NCBI GenBank assembly: GCA_036365515.1 | Contig: CM070877.1 | Coordinates: 67,938,022-68,002,021 of the forward strand | DNA length: 64,000 bases | Reading direction: 5' to 3' | From: Torymus aiolomorphi | Taxonomy: Eukaryota; Arthropoda; Insecta; Hymenoptera; Torymidae | Part shown: positions 57,695-64,000 of the stretch, piece by piece | How the letters are laid out: every line of letters begins with the position of its first letter | How positions within the stretch are numbered: the stretch's first letter is position 1 | Position numbers and translations under genes: made by a program | Notes under the pieces: generated by a model | The model's input: the letters and a program-made list of their open reading frames with translations, nothing else | Database searches by the model: none | What the model was told of the DNA's origin: nothing

Positions 57695-57698
57695 ACAT

Positions 57699-58530
57699 AT
57701 GACGAGTAATGTCAAAATATTTCTTCAAAGTTGGCAGTAGATAAGCTAGGCCAGTTCTGCCTCCCCCCACCACTCGCCCACCAACCAACCTTTGCAGCGT
57801 TCTGATAGGTTGAGACGGTCGGGTCAGGCCCCACCCACATTCGGGAAGCTTCTACCCCCACCATTTTCAATGACGTCATCGAATAAAAAATTGTCAGTAT
57901 TTTATTGTCACAATTTTGCATGCAGGCCGACTTTTATTTACTAGCAACCCCCGGCGTCGGGTAGTAGGCGGCGGCCGGCAGGCGGCGGGCAGCGGGCGCG
58001 TGCGTACCAATCAGTTAGTCTTGCGTGCGTAGTATCTAAACTCCCGCGGATAAGCCTGATCTTCGCGTTAGACCAACTCATCACGGCCGGTGGTAGGGAG
58101 GGTAACCAGCTCATACCCCTGCACCACCGCTGCGACCGCGGGAGCGTCATGCCATCTAGTAGATTAATATTTTAAAACTTGCAATTGAAATCATCTTGTG
58201 TGACGATGTACCGCGACAATGCGATGAGCACGTGTGTACGTTGCATGATTGACACCAGGTAGAGGTCGCGACGAAACATTCATCATTTATGCGAAACGCG
58301 ACATTCCACAATGCAGGGAGCGAATGTCCCCCCCTTCTCCATCCGCCCACTCTGTCATCCTTCGCAGTGTCCGTTTTCACGTGATGCTTTCGCATTATTC
58401 ATTTCATCATAAATGCGATTTGCGTCACTTGCAAGGTTTTGTGATAGTAATTTTTTGAGTTATTGTAAAAGCATGTTATAATTGTTTTTCGACGTGTTAG
58501 GAATCAAAATACATGATTTTTAAAAATGTC
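57699..58530. other. GC-richer unique-looking stretch, no gene assigned
   Basis: A (GGC)-rich patch at 57950-58010 and several CpG stand out against the window. Short minus frames exist but none shows a recognisable domain. It could be host sequence. Confidence 0.3.
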
Positions 58531-58534
58531 TGTA

Positions 58535-58565
<31 letters not shown>

Positions 58566-58588
58566 GCGTGTGCGTGTGTGTGTGTGTG
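58531..58588. repeat. (GT)n microsatellite with GC interruptions
   Basis: TG dinucleotides over 58 bases, with CGTGTG variants in the middle. Confidence 0.95.
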
Positions 58589-58703
58589 TATTTTTTTATT
58601 ATATATCAATCTTCAACATATACATGTATATTATAAATAAATTATTGGGCAATAAATAAAGAAAAACTATTATTTTTTTATTGGGCATTTATTTATTTAA
58701 CCT

Positions 58704-59610
58704 TTACACATCTGATTTGCTTACCCAACTATTGTGTGAATCCTCAAATCCTAACCATTTAAAATAAATCTGGTTACCTCGCTTCTTAAGCACCTTTTCC
58801 AAAAGATAAACGTCTGCATAATTAGCCTTGAGCAGCTCTTGTTCATAGATACGACCAGCAATGATTTGATCGCGATAGTCTTTTAGCTTGTACGTAATCG
58901 GATTAGTAGCCATAACTTGACTGATTGTACAAATTTCTGTTGACCAATTAGGAGTATAGTCCTTCTCAAATACTTGCTTTATCTTGCTCACTCTTACTTT
59001 TTCTCCAATTTTAAACTTTAGTTTTGTAACTATTTTTGACTGTCGATTAAACCTCGCAAGTATTTCTACTTCATTGACTAATGTTATATCTTTTGGTTTC
59101 ATTTCGGTTGTGCGGTGTTTGCTGTTATTATACACTTTTAGCAAATTGGGTAAGATATCAAGCCACTTATACTTTCCACGTAAGCTGAATTGCACCCACA
59201 TCTTCTGCTTAAGTGTCCGATTGAAACGCTCACACATAGATGCTTTAAGATTACTGTATGTCGAAAACAGATTAATTCTATAACTTTGCATGAGACTTTG
59301 TACTGTAGCATTCTAAAATTCTTTGCCTCGATCGGTTTGTAAATTTTTTGGTTTGCGATCCTGCTGCAAAATAGACTTCATTGCTGCTGTGACATCACTA
59401 CCAGCCTTTTGCTTTACAGGAACAGCCCATGCATACTTGGAAAATGCATCGATGACAGTAAGCATATACTTATAGCCGTTGTTTTCACGAGCATAAGGCT
59501 GCATCTCGACTAGATTAGCTTGCCACATCTCATCTAAACCACGTACGATAAACTTGCATCGACGATACTTTTGACGTGCAGGCTTATGAAGCTCCTTAAC
59601 TACTTGCTAG
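58704..59610 (-). pseudogene. Polinton integrase with chromodomain
   Basis: Minus strand KELHKPARQKYRRC, then WQANLVEMQPYARENNGYKY (first Asp replaced by Asn in the usual WQADLVEM), TVIDAFSKYAW, LQTDRGKEF (second Asp), and SMCERFNRTLKQKM (Glu). A TAG lies after GKEF (about 59311-59313) and another upstream near 59605. The C-terminal part ends YFKWLGFEDSHNSWVSKSDV, a chromodomain-like motif. The D to N change at the first catalytic site plus the stops make it inactive. Confidence 0.85.
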
Positions 59611-59937
59611 TACATTTTCTCTACTCCGAATTACATACCGTATTCCTAACAATTTCGCACCCAGCTCATCTCGATCAGCCTCAACGATATCTAAAGTATC
59701 CAAATATTTTCTTATTTTAGCAATAACTTTATGCAAGCTCCTAATTACTATTCCAACTATACGCTGCAGGGTTTTCAGATTAACAGAATCGCCTGATAGA
59801 GTAGGCTCAGCAACGTTACATAACCTCTTGTTATCAATGTCGTATTAGCCATCAGAAGATACTTTGAATCCAACACCTGGAGGACCTCGACTGCCTCCAA
59901 CTCGCTCAAGGTTACTTCCGAATACATCGACACTCAT
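59611..59937 (-). pseudogene. Small Polinton protein, function unknown
   Basis: Starts MSVDVFGSNLERVGGSRGPP and has DIDNKRLCNVAEPTLSGDSV, NLKTLQRIV. I recognise the pattern from Polinton-linked small ORFs that precede or fuse to the integrase. One TAA lies after KVSSDG. The role is unknown. Confidence 0.6.
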
Positions 59938-60183
59938 GTTATAACTGATTGCAATACCAACAAGTCAAATCAATTTAAACTGTTACACAAATATGTGTTA
60001 TATTTATGTATGAGCATTGGTTTGATAATTTCTGATAGTCTCTGAATTTGCATTCGAAAACGCACACGATCGCATGCTATTGTTCCCACTGATCCGTGAC
60101 ACGCTGCTCAACTGGCATAGGATCATACATACATTACGTGAATAACTGATTTAGAACAATAGTGTACTCTCTTTGATGATATT

Positions 60184-61107
60184 TTAATATATATAACCTG
60201 CTTCTTTCTGTTCTTCAATGATAGAGTGAATCTCGTTTATGTGATTTTGATTCCCAGCCTCCACTTCAGCCAGGAGTAAACGAAGACGATTAACTAATTC
60301 ATTAGGATCATCCCAGAATACATAATCAACATGCACACCTTTTTGTGCAATAGATTTTCTTTTTGTTGATTTATTGAAAAAGTGTGCTATATAATCTTTA
60401 TATTTTTTACTAATAGACGTGTGCAAAGGTTGTGATTCATTATGACTTTTTCTAAAAGCACTTGTCACTTCTACGATTTTTCGGTAAAGAGCAATTCGAG
60501 TAGACCAGCTGTTTTTGGATAACTTACATTTTGTACTTTTACATAATGTTTTGCAAAATATATCGGTGAATTGCCGATTTTCAATAATTCATTCTCTATT
60601 CGTACTCCATATGTATTGTCAAGCGGCTTAAAATGTTTTTTAAAGTCTGTAAATAAGCTTGTTTAAATGACTCTGTTTCGTCCTCGTCTTGTGTAAACGA
60701 TTCTGATATTTCATCATCCACTTCGCTTTCAGCTATTTCAAATGATGTATTGGCTGCTCCAAACCTTATAGTTTCTTCGAGATCACTTTGTGACTCCTCT
60801 CGCACCTCCTCCTGCTCCTTTTCTTCCTCCTCTCCGTCGTTATTTGTACTGAGTTGTATAACGTTTCTTGGTTTTTGCTCTCCTGATGCTATTTTAATAA
60901 CTTTTCTCTTTTTTTGCAGCATCGATAAGTTTTCCAAGCGGACATATATATAATAGGCTTAAATGTTTCATCTAAAACTTTTTCCACGTCAGTTTTGGTT
61001 TGTCTCAGCTTCTTGTACTTTCGCATAATTGCTTCTCGAGATTTTATAATTTTATTGAGAACGTTTTGCTCTCTCTGGAAATGTGCCATGCTGACTGATG
61101 AAATCAT
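60184..61107 (-). pseudogene. Polinton-linked protein with WDDPNELV motif, broken
   Basis: Minus strand. The N-terminal KKREKLLK/KYKKLRQTK helical part (61107-60889), then an acidic stretch EEEEKEQEEVREESQ (60937-60596), then GNSPIYFAKHYVKVQNVSYPKTAGLLELLF across several shifts (60600-60480), and the C-terminal VDYVFWDDPNELVNRLRLLL..EVEAGNQNHINEIHSIIEE (60468-60184). The motif is common in insect Polinton-associated proteins. The function is not known to me. Confidence 0.65.
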
Positions 61108-61118
61108 ACTAACCTATT

Positions 61119-61313
61119 TTATTTCAAGTTAGCTATATTTATGAGAAAGTAATCGAAGACCATTCTATATAAACCAGTATCAAGTGTCCTATCTTTGTCG
61201 ATAACAAGAAAGTCATACTTAGCATTATTCCAGCAGATTGAACACAAATCTCTAAATTGACTATATGACATACGCGAGGATGTACTTAGGCGATGAACGC
61301 CGAGCTCGAACAC
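61119..61313 (-). pseudogene. Possible Polinton packaging ATPase C-terminal end
   Basis: Starts MFELGVHRLSTSS; RMSYSQFRDLCSICWNNAKYD and FLVIDKDRTLDTGLYRMVFD resemble the end of FtsK/HerA-like (A32-type) ATPases of Polintons. Short, so uncertain. Confidence 0.4.
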
Positions 61314-61609
61314 ACGTAAATAAAATAATTATTAACATCCTCTCTCTTTCTCTCGCTCTCTCTCAACACACATACCGTCCAAAGATTCCGCTGTGACGTC
61401 GTACACCTGAGCAAGCTACGATGCAGAAAAAGTTGGGAAGGGTAATTACGCCAAAATCAATATTAAAACAACAATTCAAGTTAATTCTCAGTTTATTCAA
61501 CTAAAGACCCTAACTACAATTCGCTAAGTTAATTCGCACCTGCACTCATTCTCCACGCTCTCGCATAACACGCTAGCCACCGAGAACCGTCGTACTAAAA
61601 ACCAAAAAC

Positions 61610-62243
61610 GCCGCGGTGCGATCCTGAGAATCGCCACGCACACGAACTTCTCTCTCTCTCTCTCGCTCCACTCTCCTACACTCTTCCCGGACACTCGCAC
61701 GACAAAAACCGTCTCGGCGCAATTCTCCGAAATGAGGCACGCTAATTCTCTCTCTCACGCTCACCCTCTCTCTCTCGCTCGATCTCTTCCCGCTCCACGA
61801 ATATCTAACATACGCAAGCGGAGAATCACCTCAGCGCAATTCCCCGAAATAATGCACGCGAACTCACTCTCTATCTCACTCTCCCTCTCTCTCTACTTCC
61901 CGCCCCCTATATCCTCCGAAGACTTTAGCGCAAGTTGCAGAAAATCCTCGCGGCGCGATTCCAAGAATCGCCGCACGCCCGAACCTCACTTTCTCTCTCT
62001 CTCTCTACTCCCTCGCCGCGCAGAAACTCGCACGCAAACAGAAAACCGCTGCGACACGATCCAGAGAATCGCCGCGCACACGTATCTCTCTTTCTCACTC
62101 TCTCTCTTTCTCTTTCTCCACGGGGAGTAGAAAATCCCGACGAGTAGAAGATTCCGAGAATCGCCGCGCCCCTGAATCACTCTCTCTCTTCACGCGAAGT
62201 AGAAAATCTCCGCGGCACGATTCCGAGAATCGCCGCGCCCCCG

Positions 62244-62300
<57 letters not shown>
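61610..62300. repeat. CT-rich minisatellite with GATTC-GAATC hairpin core
   Basis: About seven copies (near 61618, 61715, 61838, 61955, 62056, 62148, 62216) of a motif GCGCGATTCCGAGAATCGCC are spaced 70-120 bases apart, each followed by TCTC-rich sequence. GCGATTC and GAATCGC can pair. A pure (TC)n run lies at 62247-62297. Confidence 0.8.
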
Positions 62301-62301
<1 letters not shown>

Positions 62302-62302
62302 A

Positions 62303-64000
62303 ATGGTAAAATCATTTATAGACACTACTCCACCGCTGATTCCGTCTCAAAACGATAATTTTCTAACAGCTACATCTACTGGACAAGTATTGTTCGGGCC
62401 TTGCCTGGGAAGAGTGAACGATCTCGAATGGCACCTTACAAAATCTGTCATTGCAGTTTACAATGCAGTCGCTCCGCTCAAAACCATCACGCTCTCATCG
62501 AAGAGCAAGCCGTGGGTCACATCTGCAATACGAGCCCTCATGCGTAAACGTGACACAGCGTACAAAATTGCACGTTACACAGAGCTACCAAGAGATCACG
62601 AACGATTCTGTGCGCTAAGGTCGCTAGTATGCAATTCGCTTGATACCGCAAACATAAATTTTTAGCAGACAAACTAGAACACGCTACAGATGCAAAAGTC
62701 AAATGGAAGGTACTAAAGGGAATGCGGGTAACCGGATCGAGTCTTCCGTCGCCACTCCTCTACTTCACAGCAGAGGACCGATTATGCCCACTATGCGGCC
62801 ATAGTCAACAGGCACCCGCCTCTTTGCGAGGAAGACTTTCAACACGCACGTGATAATCACCTCAATCCAAACATGCCTCACCACTTCGACTTCAGGCCGG
62901 TCACTAATACCGACATCATAGAAGTACTCCGTTGTTCCTCTTCTAAGACCTCTGGAGTAGACGGGTTCTCTTCCGCTATGCTAACAATAGTAGCTCCCGC
63001 CCTGATCAAACCATTATTGGCGCTCTGTAACGTGTCCCTTGCAAACGCTGTTTTTCCCGAGGAATTGAAAAAGGCTAAAATCTTGCCCTTATCCAAAATA
63101 AAAACGCCTCGATCACCGTCAGACACAAGGCCCATAGCGCAGTTATCTGAATGCTCCAAAATTCTGGAGCGCATAGTACACGATCAGCTTCTTTCTTACC
63201 TTAAAACGCACAGACTCTTGCAGCCGAAGCAAGCTGGATACCGTAGGGGACACAGCACGCAGACGGCTCTGCTTGGGGTCCTTGATGACGTGAGGCAGGC
63301 TATCGATAATGGCAAGCTAATCTTTCTAATACTGTTTGACTTCTCGAAGGCTTTCGACTACCTACGCCATGATCTCCTGCTGAAGAAACTGAGAGCCCTC
63401 AACGTAACTGACAGACCGCTTCGGTGGTTCTTCAGTTACTTAGCTAATCGACTTCAAGTTGTGATTGACTCGAACGGATCTGTATCGGATTGGTTACGTG
63501 CGTCGTCGGGAGTGCCGCAGGGTAGCGTATTAGATCCGCTTTTATTCTCAGTCTACATTAATGATCTTCCGAAGGCGCTGCTCTATGCTAAACTAATGAT
63601 ATTTGCTGACGACACTCAATTCTACCTTGATTTCTTTCCGGATGACAAACACGACGCCATCACCTTGATAAACCGTGATGCCCAAGCTGTCGCAGATTAG
63701 GCTAGAATCAATGGTCTAATACTAAATCATTCTAAAACCAATGTAATGTTAATTGGAAGTTACATCTACACCTCAAGGGTTGATCTCGCATCACTCCCGA
63801 AAATCGTCATAGATAATCACCCGCTGGAGTATGTGTCCGAAGCAAAGAATCTCGGAGCGATCATAACCCCCACCCTCAACTGGAAGAATCACACAAAGCT
63901 GGTCATGCGAGAAGTTTACGCCTCCTTATATACCCTACGATTCTATCGCCACGCGCTGGTAAAGAAATTAAGGAAAAGCCTCATGGAAAGCTTAGTCTTT
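62303..64000 (+). pseudogene. Non-LTR retrotransposon reverse transcriptase (CR1/Jockey-like), runs off the window
   Basis: The 5' endonuclease is missing. The first block (62303-62665) is the linker between endonuclease and RT (SSKSKPWVTSAIRALMRKRD). After frame damage at 62640-62870 the RT runs from about 62873 with TSGVDGFSSAML, DTRPIAQLSECSKILER, QAGYRRGHSTQTALL, LFDFSKAFD, SSGVPQGSVLDPLLF and the catalytic FADDTQFYL (about 63600-63625). A TAG at 63698-63700 replaces an expected Trp; the frame continues (RINGLILNHSKTNVM) to the window end. The class is judged by motif style only. Confidence 0.88.

Larger units (their letters stand above)
58704..61320 (-). mobile_element. Polinton/Maverick fragment
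   Basis: Four minus-strand genes typical of Polintons are clustered: a chromodomain integrase, a small conserved protein, a protein with the VFWDDPNELVNRLRLLL motif, and a possible ATPase end. Polymerase, protease and capsid genes and the terminal repeats are absent here, so this is a partial or rearranged copy. Confidence 0.75.

Noticed and set aside
61573..62325. Open frames in the CT-rich minisatellite on both strands
   Set aside because: Low-complexity Arg-Glu or Ser-Leu repeats produced by (TC)n; no domain.

Overview
This window is repeat-dense eukaryotic DNA, almost certainly from an insect and possibly a hymenopteran. The elements present (env-bearing and other Ty3/gypsy elements, copia, Penelope-like element, R1-like and CR1/Jockey-like LINEs, Helitron, mariner, Polinton/Maverick and large-TIR DNA transposons), the very AT-rich spacers, GT-AG introns and TATA+TCAGT promoters all point that way. 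The species call is inference. I found no gene that is clearly a single-copy host gene. Nearly everything is mobile DNA, mostly broken by stops and frameshifts. || Layout. 1-5690: 3' part of a Ty3/gypsy element (gag, pol by -1 frameshift, repeat-bearing tail, PPT, LTR); its 5' end lies left of the window. 5691-7110: AT-rich diverged tandem repeats. 7115-38840: one Penelope-like element (PLE) on the minus strand, about 1.3 kb of recognisable coding sequence, blown up to about 32 kb by nested insertions. These are (i) a 26.6 kb env-carrying LTR retroelement at 7727-34307 with exact 4-bp target duplication and 701-bp LTRs; (ii) a 690-bp partial tandem repeat at 34481-35170 carrying two hammerhead ribozyme motifs and a 15-bp target duplication; (iii) a 3.1 kb TIR DNA transposon at about 35396-38486. 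The LTR element itself contains a 3.5 kb TIR transposon (12196-15741), a mariner (22093-23429), a possible non-autonomous TIR element (26292-27695) and an island of minus-strand intron-containing genes (21.2-30.7 kb) with a JmjC/zinc-finger gene. || 38850-41585: AT-rich spacer with 0.3-kb tandem repeats. 41586-43735: decayed R1-like LINE (minus). 43792-46860: 5'-truncated Helitron (minus) with its 3' hairpin-CTAG end. 47.3-48.0 kb: short GC motif cluster and a foldback element. 49026-50250: 3' end of a copia element (minus). 51.9-56.05 kb: a third transposase of the same kind as in 12-15 kb, split by a 2.8 kb palindromic element. 56150-57694: large foldback element with ACAT target duplication. 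58.7-61.3 kb: Polinton/Maverick fragment (integrase, small conserved ORFs). 61.6-62.3 kb: CT-rich minisatellite. 62303-64000: LINE reverse transcriptase running off the right edge. || How parts relate. The window records successive insertions, so relative ages can be read from nesting. The most unusual contents are the hammerhead-bearing tandem element, the LTR retroelement that carries an OTU-like protease region and a BAH-like region between RNase H and integrase as well as an env, and the JmjC/RG-rich gene island lodged between its integrase and env.
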